A DNA stretch of 39,846 nucleotides, from contig JANBQC010000239.1 in NCBI GenBank assembly GCA_027576995.1, positions 1 through 39,846 of the forward strand, given 5' to 3'. Source of the stretch: Dimargaris cristalligena. Lineage: Eukaryota > Kickxellomycota > Dimargaritomycetes > Dimargaritales > Dimargaritaceae. This document shows, piece by piece, positions 12,301 through 21,599 of this stretch. The stretch's first letter is position 1; each line of letters opens with the position of its first letter. A program made the position numbers and the translations under genes. The notes beneath the pieces were generated by a model. That model did not search any database and was not told the origin of the DNA. It was given only the letters and a program-made list of their open reading frames with translations.

Positions 12301-13066
12301 TGGGCGAGGGTGTCACCGTGGGTCGGGGATGGTGGTGCTGGGGGTCAGGTGAGTCCTTCTGCGAAGGCGATACCGATGTGGGGGTGGGAAGAGGTGGCAG
12401 GGAGACAGCCGTAGGGGTGGGGGGAATTGGTGGAGAATAGGGCGTGGTAGTAGTAGGAAGCGGCGGGGAGACGGTCATGGAAGTAGGTGGAAGTGGTGGG
12501 GAGACGCTCGCAGGAGTAGAGGGAAGGGGTGGGGAGCCCGCGGCAGTGACCACCGGGGCAGGTGTCACTGGAGTCGCTACTACAGGAGCAGCCGTCACTA
12601 CGGCAGCCGGTGTAGGGGTCAAATCGGTCTCAGCGGAAGCCGGTGGCTTGCCGACGCGCGGGCGCTTTAGGACAGGCTGGTGTAATTTACCGTAGTCCTC
12701 TAAGGATAAAAGCCGACGACTGTCGATAGGCACCCATTCGGGAGGCCAGCCGAGCTCCGGTTCGAATTCAGCCTTGACCCGACCGTCGCTTACCAGCGTT
12801 AGCTGGGCCTGGTACCATTGCTGACCGCCCCGACGCACCATAACCTGCTGCATGGGTTTGAATTGGTGAAACTCTTCCACAAACCCCGTGGAATGCTCGG
12901 CCAGCCTTTTGAGGACGCTGCGGGTTAGGAATGCACCCGTGGAGACGAACGCGGAGGCCCCCGGGGTGGCGGACCCAGTCGGCAGGGTACGTCGGCCCCT
13001 TTTCCCTGACGCGGCGGGGGTCGCACCAGGGGTTGTGGTGGTCGACGGTCGGGACCGGGTGACCAT
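6385..13066 (-). CDS. Multi-reader chromatin protein fused to an N4/N6-type DNA methyltransferase
   Basis: Five exons: 13066-10100, 9918-9759, 9510-8117, 7865-6648, 6435-6385. All introns are GT..AG (181, 248, 251, 212 nt), every phase agrees, and domains continue across the joins. The product is about 1,929 aa. Visible in order: Tudor-like domains (about 69-120, ending EWVPIDSRRL; and 313-366); a Pro-rich linker; a ZZ-type finger (762-813); an extended PHD finger (915-1040, with FWAHDACARYSPEV in exon 1 and KCIRCREKGATIGC in exon 2); a second ZZ-like finger (about 1050-1100); a GATA-like C2C2 finger (1177-1201, APGWRRG between the CxxC pairs); methyltransferase motif I FLGRGT (1350) with GIDINPLAV; motif IV SHPPY (1425); then a second methyltransferase-like half (about 1604-1929). 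The start is the first in-frame ATG (CCACCAATGG). Expected role: AdoMet-dependent adenine-N6 or cytosine-N4 methylation of DNA in chromatin (inference). Exon 5 is the least certain; without splicing the frame stops at 6636. Confidence 0.88.
6474..6504. repeat. (GA)n(TG)n compound microsatellite
   Basis: An uninterrupted GA run (6474-6490) is followed directly by a TG run (6491-6504). On the proposed gene model it lies inside the last intron of the methyltransferase gene. On the coding strand it reads as a CA run then a CT run, about 40-70 nt before the 3' splice site, and so could contribute to the pyrimidine-rich part of that intron. Confidence 0.85.
7946..7962. repeat. (AT)n run in intron 3 of the methyltransferase gene
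   Basis: A short alternating AT stretch inside the 251-nt intron (8116-7866) between the two methyltransferase halves. Simple sequence, no function assigned. It helps mark this interval as non-coding. Confidence 0.6.
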
Positions 13067-16000
13067 TGGTGGTTTGACCAAGGGGGGGGGGGAAGTGGCA
13101 GTGGAGGACCACGGCTTCGGGAGAGAAGAGAAATGTGACACTAGACGAGGTGGATTTTTCTAGAGGACAAAATAGGTTTAAAAAAATGCGAGTGAAAGGA
13201 GGGCCACTAAGGCGATTAGTCAAAAGTTCGGCAGCACCGGACTGGTAGGGATTAAGTGAGACTAGAAGCTCTAGTGAATTCGGTCAGCAGAGAAACGGCA
13301 GTGAGCTGAAATATAGGTAAGTTAACACAAACGTAATTGGACTGAGTACACAGCTGGCCCAAGGAAAAATAATTATTCCCGGAAAGTTAAACAACTGTCG
13401 AAACAGATAACCTAGACGCAATCGAATTAGCTCAGAAATTATATATATATATATTGGTTATTATGCCTATTATTAATTGGAATGTCCACTTTACCTATTT
13501 TTCTCACTATTTCCCTTCCTCTCTCCCTCTCTCAGGTTCAAGAGCTGCCGTTGTTGGTTTGGACATGAAACACTCTGGTTACTGCAACAGACAATGTGGC
13601 GAATGTAGGTCCTCCGTTGATTTCCGACCATATATAGACGGGGTTGTGACACCCATCGGGCATTGGGATATGAAGTGGGAGAGGGACGAGGAATGGAGGG
13701 GGGAGGGATATTGGATCGCCTTAATAAGCCACGTGGTTTCGTATGCCTCTATACCCAAAGGAAAAATAGGCCAACACTAGGCTAGTACGCCCATTACTTG
13801 GTTTGACTATGGGACCACACATACCACCAGATGCAAAAAGGAATACAACTGTTTTTGGGCCACATCACGGCCCTCAGTGCCTGGGCATAGAGGAGTGGGT
13901 GGGGCCACACCATTCAGCCCCGAGCCAAAGCTACATTGCGAATATTATTAGGTTTGGGGTGTAGTAAAGAATTCAGTATGGGCTATGTGCATAATAAGCC
14001 CGGCCGACTAAGAAGGTGATGGTATGTCTGTAAACACTGGGTTTCAAGTCCGTCTTGGCAGTCGATATCGAAAGCCGATCCAAGCCGACGACCACCATCG
14101 ACAAAGTTGCGCGATCCTTCTGATCTACGTTACCAACTGTATAAACCACCTGGGCTATTAGATATCTCCTTAAAACATAGCCGACCCAGTCGCCCATAGA
14201 CCATCACCATCCCCCGGTACATTGATCAAGACGGAGTTGCCGTCCACCAACGGACTGCGAGATAGACCCAATAGTTCGACCAATGGAGATATAGACAGTG
14301 TTATTAGAAGGTGAAAATGTTTCTAAACTGCCAGTTGCCCTTCAACTGGCTGTATCGACATGCTGCTAATTGGTATGTCATTGGGTTCGGAAAATAATAT
14401 ACCCATGGCACGCCTATGCTGACCAACTTCGGCCAGTTGTCAGGGATCATTACCTATACTATGCAAAAACCACCTGGTCCACTGGCTCAATTGCATTTTG
14501 CAACTAAGAGGCCCAAAATCTAGCACTGTAAATAGACTGAAGTGCCGGTTCAGTTTACGGATGAAGGGGAAACAGGTAGTGGTTATTTAACCCGCTCTAG
14601 ATGCAACTACGACCCCGTTGCTCTTTTAATGACCAATCCAGAGGATGCCGGGATTGTACGTAGCCCTCTAGTCCTGTTAATATCCCACCCATTGCGCCTT
14701 ACCATTTTTACGGATGGAGTCAAGCAAACGTATTGGAAGAGGGCATTGCGAGAAACCGCAGCTGAACATGATATACCACCGACAATCACCCTCGTGAGAG
14801 GCCACTTGAGGGGGAGATCCATCACCTTCCTACCCAGAGATTTGGGGAGGTTAAGTCTTGTTCTGGAAGTGGCTCAATGCAGTACGCTAATCTATATAGG
14901 AGCCCATTGGTCAACCAGAATCTACTCTACGACTGTTGCAACTAAAAAACGAACAGGGATTGGTCATCAATCAGCAGTTATTAAGAATGGGAATCCCCCT
15001 CCCCAGTGTGCTATAAAACGACGAAAATAATTCTGCAACCTGAAATGCACCACTACCAATTAATGTGAACCCAATAACTGTGTTATAATAGGACATCCCA
15101 ATGGGGGTACTATATGGGCAGGTAATTGCGACGGGGGTGACCGAAGGTGCGATGGTGTTATTGATCAGTAAGATTGCATATGGGAGAGGTTCAACCAGGC
15201 TGTATAACGAAAAATCCATTGGATGAGGAAAATACTACTGGCTAGAAATGAATCTCACCCATATTTATTCTCATTGTTTTATGGACCTGCATTCGTGAAC
15301 TACTTAAGCGACTCTGCAATTCTCGGCCGCGTCTTTTCCTACTATGGTACTATTCGGAAAAAAGTGTTTTATAAAGCCAAACGAAGGATGTCATTTTGGG
15401 ATGAATACTAATCAGGCAGATGCCAAATATAAGGGAACCTAATAAGATAGGCTGGGGGGACCGGAGAGAGTGGCTCCCGTCGTTCCGGGTATGTGCGTTA
15501 CATAAGATGATTTAAATAAATTTCGGAAAGGTCGGATAGTGGAGAAGACAGCTTCACCATCAATCCCCCTACCCATACCTGTCTATTGAGAACAGACAAT
15601 CAGCATAGTAACCTGGTTCCCCCGTTAAGTACCATCTGAGAGAAGGCTTCCAACTATGAGCGGGAGTGTTTCACGAATTGAATCGCCTCTACTTAAAAGG
15701 GGAGTGGAGCGGAAAACATTCGGATGGGAGGTTGGTGGAGGTAGAAAAATATGTAGGCCACGGATCCACAGGAAAGGGATAAATTATCTGCTGATGGTAG
15801 TTGATGTCGACCTATAAGGTTTCAAGGGGAAGGGTGAGGAGAGGGGCGATGTTGCCAATGATTGGTCTTGGTTTGTTTTGCGAGAAGTAGTAGGCAGGGA
15901 GATTGGTAGAACCAGGTCGGGGTTCGTTTACCATGAGATGGATTCCAAAGTAGGTAATATGGGCGGTGTTGTGAAGGGGGAAGAGATTCTACGCGTTGTT

Positions 16001-16775
16001 GGCAGTTACGGTTTATTATCTGATCTCCACTGCCATATGTCGAATACGTGGTTGATACGTTGAATGTAAAAACCAAAGGGGCTAGTAATATTTTTATCGT
16101 TCGTAATTGGGTGTAGTTCGTGAGACAGCAAGTCCGTAGCCGTTTCTGTACAATAATAAACTACGGATTTAGATATACCCGAATTTGCTTTATCGATCCA
16201 AGGTGACTAACGAATTTGGGGGGAAATGTGAGCTATAGTAAGCAAAGTAGGTGCTATAAGAATATCGAGCGTCAATTGGGGGTACCTTATGTACGAGCTT
16301 GGGCATTGGTATATTTCGTGACTGCGCGTACTCATTGTGGTTGTAGTGGAAGGGATCCAGAAAAAGGTAGTTTTCTATCGTCGGCGGACATTCTAGATAA
16401 TCCATTAGTCGAACATTTTGGGCGCAGACTTGATTTAGTAGACTATTACAGGTTTTATGCGAGTAAAAGTAAAGAGGGAAATACTAGTTAGCAATATTGA
16501 ATAACATCGGTTTAATAACCCTCTGCTTGAACAAGCAACTAGTGATTAGACAGATCCGGACAAATCTGGTAATATCAATAATATAGTTGGCCAGGCCATA
16601 AACATATACACAAGTGGGCTAATAACCCAATTAATGTTTACCACTTGGATCAATATCACAGCAGCCATACCCACCACTAGTATTAACAGTATAATGGAGC
16701 TCCAACCAATTTTGGGCCACCCTTGAACAGACCTCTCATCTATATGCATTTCCATTCCATTGGCTGTGCTTCAAA
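13067..16775. other. Gene-poor intergenic region
   Basis: About 3.7 kb between the divergent methyltransferase (-) and Med1 (+) genes, so it should hold both promoters. On the minus strand upstream of 13066 there is a T/A-rich stretch near 13180 and an (AT)n run at about 13440-13454. The longest open frame, 14542-15030 (+, 162 codons), has no recognisable domain, no biased codon use and no homologous-looking motif. A small frame with two hydrophobic segments lies at 16755-16546 (-). A short hairpin-like sequence (GCCAGTTG, then CAACTGGC) sits near 14331-14351. No gene is called. Confidence 0.55.
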
Positions 16776-16784
16776 TTAAATAAG
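16776..16784 (+). promoter_or_regulatory. TATA-like element before Med1
   Basis: TTAAATAAG lies 112 nt before the Med1 start codon and is followed by a pyrimidine-rich leader. It is a weak match, offered as the best local candidate only. Confidence 0.3.
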
Positions 16785-16793
16785 GCTCCAACA

Positions 16794-16877
16794 ATGAGCC
16801 TTTCTTCCAGCATGCTCAGTTCCATTTCTCACACATTTCTCTTCCATATACTCTGCCTTCATTTACTCATTAATTAA
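16794..16877 (+). other. Upstream open reading frame in the Med1 leader
   Basis: ATG at 16794 opens a 27-codon frame that ends with TAA at 16877, 18 nt before the Med1 start codon. A second in-frame ATG lies at 16812. If transcription starts at or before 16812, ribosomes would meet this frame before Med1, which could damp translation. The transcription start is unknown, so this stays tentative. Confidence 0.35.
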
Positions 16878-16895
16878 GTTTCCCGATTCCTCCCC

Positions 16896-19337
16896 ATGGC
16901 CTCCGATCCCCCGCCCCAGAAAGTCCAAGAATCCCTTGACCAATTGGAGCGATCCCTTCGCCAATTGTCGGGCGCCTGGCAATTTTCATCGCCGGCCTTG
17001 GCTCTGACCAGCCAGGGGCAAATGCACCCCCTCGGCCCCATCAATATTGACGCCGTCCAAGGCGAATTCACCAAATCGGTCCAACAACTCCGCCAGGCCA
17101 TCCAGTCCTTTAAGGACCGTACCCTGACCTCAGAGGCGTTTAACATGACCACGTCCAATACCATCCTTCGCAAGCTGTACAATTCCCTCAAAGAAGAATC
17201 CCGAATCTTAGCGTCCGCCCGGAATACCACCACGGCCCTCCGGGACGCCATCGACCTACTCAATTCCCAGGCTGGCCGGCCATTGACCGAAGCCCGGCCC
17301 ATCGTGCAGGCCATCGTGGACGTGGGCGAAAGTCAGAAAATGACCCACTATATTGACTCCCATGTGCGCAACAACGGCACGGCCGTTACTACCGTTACAT
17401 TATGCGGGGCCGTGGTCGTAGTGGACGTGGATGTTGCGGAAGGGGGTCGGGTGTTGGCTGCGAAAGTCACCTACGCTACCGGAACCCCCACGGACTCCCG
17501 CATCGACCAAACACTAACGGGACACTTGGTCCGTCGCGATAAGGCGGCCTTTACCCAGAGTATCGCTACGCTCGCGCTGTTGGATCGGCTCACGACGCAA
17601 TACGAACACACGGACTTCTTCCGCATCGTCACGGTGATCCGGAAGGACCTGCAGCGCATCTTCGAGGCCGAATCGGCGGCACTGGGCGGAGACCTGCGGG
17701 AGGTGATGGCTAAAGGACACGGGTTACCATTTCCCGACTGCTATCGCCCTGGCCCTACCCTACTGTACTGGGCCCCCGAATCGACCTCGGCAGACTTATC
17801 ATCATCAACCTCGGTCTCAAATATAAATCCAGGTAAGAACACATGGGTATATTAGTCGCTAAAGTATACCCTAATATTCCGTCCTACCTTTTGCTAGCTA
17901 ATACGCCAGTCATCTACCTGGGAATAGCAACCAGCATGTCTTACCAACTACACCAGTTGTTATACTAATTGACTTACCTCTGGGATATTGGATTGGTACC
18001 GATATCATTAACCCCATATATTGTCTCCAATAATAATGCATCGGGTAGACCATTTCTACAAATTATGGATCAGTGTGGAAGAGTCAACAGTGCCAATTTG
18101 CTTTCTACCGGCCAGTGTTGATGGGTTTGTAATGTATACCCAACTCGATGCCCCTACTGGCGGCGATACTATGCATTCGATGGATATTGACGGATCAGCC
18201 GCCACTCCACAGGTCCCACCACCACTGGATCACCCCAACGCCGCCATTCCGAGTTTCGGTGTGGCGTACTTTCAGGCCACCCCTGAGAATGGGGTTGCCG
18301 CCCAGGCCCGTTTCGTGGCCCACCTGGCCCCGCCGATTCCCGTGGCGGAAGCCTACGCCAAGTCGTTGGCGTTCCTCTGTGACACCAACCTACACGACTT
18401 CAACCTGGTCCCCCCCACCCAGGAGGGCCTCGTGTCCCACGAAGCCCTTTTGCTGGAAAACGCAAGCCCGGTGGGGGTGGTAGACTGCCAAGCGGCCCTG
18501 GCCCATCATAGCTTCACGTGGACGGCTCCCCCCGAATTAAGCCCGGGCGAGGGGAATTCCCCCCGGTTTCAGTTCATGTATACCGGCGGGGAGAATCACG
18601 GAACCCTGATCCACCGGATTCCGTTTACCCACCCGAGCCAGCTACAAGTGGTAATTCAAGTAAGTTGCTGTGGTGGTTACATTAGGTATCCCTCTAATAT
18701 TTATATATTCCTTGGGTATTGCGTATCTTAACGGATATTTTCGTTGGTTTACTTGAACTACGCCCAGTGCAGTCCTTGTCCTTGCCGCCCCTTCTAGAGT
18801 TCACCCGCGGGATCACTAACCCTTTCTGGAATTTCGGGATTGATTATTTCCCGTATATATATATAGGTACTCCGTCAACAAGTTCTTTACAACACTCTAT
18901 TCCGAAGCTGTTTTAATATGGTCGCTGACCGAACCAGTCGCCAGCCGGAGAAGTCCGCAGATGCCCACCTGGTGGACTGGCAAGCGCTGCTGCAAAATGC
19001 GGATAACGATATACCTGTTGAAATCACGGCTGAGTGCCCCGGTAAACTTTCTCTCAGCACGATCATGCCCATGCAATACGGCAGTAACCCGACCCCGCTG
19101 TATTATTCCATTGCATTGGAAATTATTATCGAGGTCAATCCGTACCCCCGGGTGTGGGTGCAGCCCGGCGCAATCACCGCCATGCAGAGTGAGGCCAATG
19201 ATCCGGGGCGAGGCGCGCTTCTACGTGTCTGCCAATCGGACAAACTCAGTCGGGTTTTACAAGTTAGCGAAAATATTCCGCTGATGATGTACTGGATTCA
19301 ACAGCAAGCGCTTAAACAGCTTAGTCAAGTCAACTAA
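16896..19337 (+). CDS. MED1: Mediator of RNA polymerase II transcription subunit 1 (Med1)
   Basis: Three exons, 16896-17832, 18049-18659 and 18867-19337, with GTAAGA/AG and GTAAGT/AG introns of 216 and 207 nt. Phases agree and the product is 672 aa. Med1 is a middle-module subunit of Mediator, the nuclear complex that relays activator signals to RNA polymerase II. The N-terminal half is helical and rich in Gln and Leu. The Med1 domain is recognisable by a strand-rich region (AVVVVDVDVAEGGRV), a helical segment with YEHTDFFRIV, then HGLPFPD and LLYWAPES just before the first join. Exon 2 resumes with LWISVEES. Exon 3 opens with VLRQQVLYNTLFRSCF, typical of the family's C-terminal part. The length is near that of fungal Med1. 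The start is the first ATG of the long frame (CCCCATGGCC), preceded by a possible upstream reading frame. It converges with the secreted-protein gene 290 nt downstream. Confidence 0.9.
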
Positions 19338-19628
19338 TTTTCCTAATGTTAAAATATATATGCCCACTCACCCCCCCCTTCTCTCTTTTTTTTTTTGAAA
19401 GACCTGGATCGGATGTATAAACCCTCTTTTATTGAATATTATTATTGTATTAGGTATAATACGGGGAAAATAGGAGGAATACATAAATATATACACGCAT
19501 ATTTATAATCAATACTAATCAATACCAAGTCGGTATCACTACAGAGTGTTCTCTAGAGCTAGGGCGCAGTCTATCGCATACTACAAATACCGCTATCTAC
19601 AGCCAGACTTACGTCCAATAAAAATATA
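19338..19628. other. Convergent 3' flanks, AT-rich
   Basis: This stretch of about 290 nt separates the stop codons of Med1 (+) and the secreted-protein gene (-). It includes a T-run near 19387 and AT-rich sequence with TATATA and AATAAA-like words on both strands, consistent with 3' untranslated regions and cleavage signals. No gene is seen. Confidence 0.5.
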
Positions 19629-21599
19629 TTACAGGCTGTTCTCGCTATAATCCTCTGAGGTTGAAGATTCGGAACCGAACGCCCGGGTCTTCGGCTTCTG
19701 GGTACTCTTCTCCTTCTTCTTTGACCTCCAGGGTAATATCCTTCGGCACGCGCTTTTGACGGTAGCCCTGAATCCGGCGGCCTTGCCGGGGGATTCGAGA
19801 GAAAATGGGGGTAAGGAGTAAGTAGATGGGTTGGAAGTAGGCGACAGGTCGGCAGTAAACGGGTTGGAAGTAAACGGTTTGGTAGTAGGCGGGTTGGAAG
19901 AATAAGGGTCAGAAAAAATAGACGGGTTGGAAGGGTAAGGGTCAGAAAAAATAGACGGGTTGGAAGGGTAAGGGTCAGAAAAAATAGACAGGTCGGCGGG
20001 GGTAGACGGGGCCTGGCCAAAAATGTCGGGTTTACAGATGTCGTCTATACCGGCGATGTGTTGACCGACATCGTGAATGTAGGCCGCCCACGCCCAAATG
20101 GATAATTCTAATTCGGCAAACCGGGCCGATGGGACCCCGGCCGGCTGCAGCACATACGTCGGAACCAATTGGAATAAGCGGTGACCATTTAGATTGAGAT
20201 AAAAGTTGTCAAAGGCTTCGCCGAGGCCGCTTGTACCCTTTGCCATGCAGAGCTCTTGGCTGGCGCCCGGAAACTGCGCCAAAACCTGGTTGAAGTTCTC
20301 TATCCCCATGCTGGCGAATTGGGAGGCACAATCGGTATATACGGGAATGCGCCCGCCGTTGTTGTTGTTGGCTGGTGGCAGCTCTACCATAACTGGAGCC
20401 AGCTGGCTATTTTTAACCACAGCGGCGATGAGGCTGACATCGGGGCCGGTGGTGGTGGTGAAGGCTAAATACACGAGCAACCGCCGGTAGGTTTGGAGAT
20501 ATTCGTCCAAGATGCCCCGGGGACCCGGTAACACTTCATAACGATTCACCTTGGTGGTCAGGATCTTGGTCGCATCGGCAATGAAACCTACCAGGTCGTT
20601 CATTAAGTTCGCTTTATAATCAGGTCGCCGCCAGCTTGCCAGGTTCGGGTCATGCCTTTGCTCCACCACCTCGTCCGCCCGCGCGTACCAGTACCACAGC
20701 GTGGTGGAAATAATACGGTTCCCCACGGTAAGGAGCACTCGGGTGGGACTGACCCAATCGGTAGGTATTTGGGACAAGTCGAACTGGGGCTTTTTCGCCC
20801 ACTTCAATTTCGGTTTAGTGGCAGGCAAGGGGGGATGGGTGTTGCTCACGACCGCCTGACAGAGAAGTTCGAAAAGGTCAAGTAAGGTGTTGCGGTCGGC
20901 GCGGGCCACCATGGGGAATTGGGTGGTGAAATCGGCCATACTAAGGGCGCGGAGATCGAGGCTTTGTCGGTCATTGTGCCTAGGGGGCTTGTCATCACTA
21001 TTCACTGGATAGCCAGACTGGAGTAATTCTTGATAAGTCTCGAATCGACCGGTATAATCGATGCGATGTTTACTATATGTGGGGGTAGGGTCACGGGGCT
21101 GGTTCATATTAAGCCGAAGTTGAAATAAAATGGTATCGTACATTTCCAGCGGGGCGTACTGAAATAGCTGGGCCGAAACCCTGTTCCAACTGGCCTGGTT
21201 GATAAAAGTATCTGCCTCCACGGACAATTCTGGTACCTGGGTCAATAGATACGGACACGTGGGAGGCGGGGGTAGGCAATACATGTATATTAGGGGGTAT
21301 TATGAGTGTTTTAGAACATATAACTGGCTCTAGATTTGGTATAGACGGAGTATGGGTTATATAAAAGACCGTGTGTCGCGCGCATCCCATGTGGTGTACG
21401 GACAGCGTTGGCCGCCAGCACAGTTACCAGCCGTTGTTTTTAGTTAATTATGCATGGCGGGATTACTCACCGTTGAATCCACCTTAGGGGTAGAGCCTTG
21501 GGAACGTTTGCTATTTACGTGTGATAAATCGGCGGGGCTGGCTTCGGCGATATCCTGGGCTGCAACGAAAATTAACAGCCCAACAATTAGTTTCATCAT
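19629..21599 (-). CDS. Secreted protein of unknown family with C-terminal tandem repeats
   Basis: Two exons: 21599-21471 (43 codons) and 21236-19629. They are joined across a 234-nt intron with a GTGAGT donor and CAG acceptor, phase 0 on both sides, giving 578 aa. Exon 1 supplies a clear signal peptide, MMKLIVGLLIFVAAQ followed by DIAEA, then a short Ser/Asn-rich segment containing KR. Without this exon the large frame has no good ATG start. The central part (about 45-440) is a mixed helical domain I do not recognise, with DNRK-free, Trp-rich segments such as TTLWYWYARADE and SIWAWAAYIHDVG. A low-complexity tail has three 11-residue repeats around SIFSDPYPSNP, then a basic cluster (PWRSKKKEK) and an acidic Ser-rich end. 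No catalytic motif, membrane anchor or GPI signal is obvious. It may be a cell-surface or host-interaction protein, but that is speculation. Confidence 0.8.
19891..19989 (-). repeat. 33-bp direct repeat, three copies
   Basis: Three nearly identical 33-nt units start at 19891, 19924 and 19957, each with GGGTTGGAAG then GGGTCAGAAAAAATAGAC. They encode 11-residue SIFSDPYPSNP-type repeats near the C-terminus of the secreted protein. Flanking sequence toward 19840 holds degenerate related words, suggesting an older, longer array. The period is a multiple of three, so copy-number change would keep the frame. Confidence 0.9.

Noticed and set aside
12180..12695. Gly-rich plus-strand frames opposite the methyltransferase gene
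   Set aside because: These are antisense shadows of the Pro-rich linker; they have no starts or signals of their own.
8108..13141. Treating the reader-domain frame and the methyltransferase frame as two genes
   Set aside because: The enzyme frame has no ATG before its zinc finger. An extended PHD finger is completed only by the 160-nt exon between them, and all phases agree when joined, so one gene is the simpler reading.
13067..13141. N-terminal extension of the methyltransferase gene to 13141
   Set aside because: The extension depends on a GTG start; the first in-frame ATG, at 13066, has a good context (CCACCAATGG).
14542..15030. 162-codon open frame (+)
   Set aside because: It is the longest frame in gene-poor DNA but shows no domain, no codon bias like the real genes and no promoter or splice-compatible neighbour. 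A chance frame or an eroded relic cannot be told apart.
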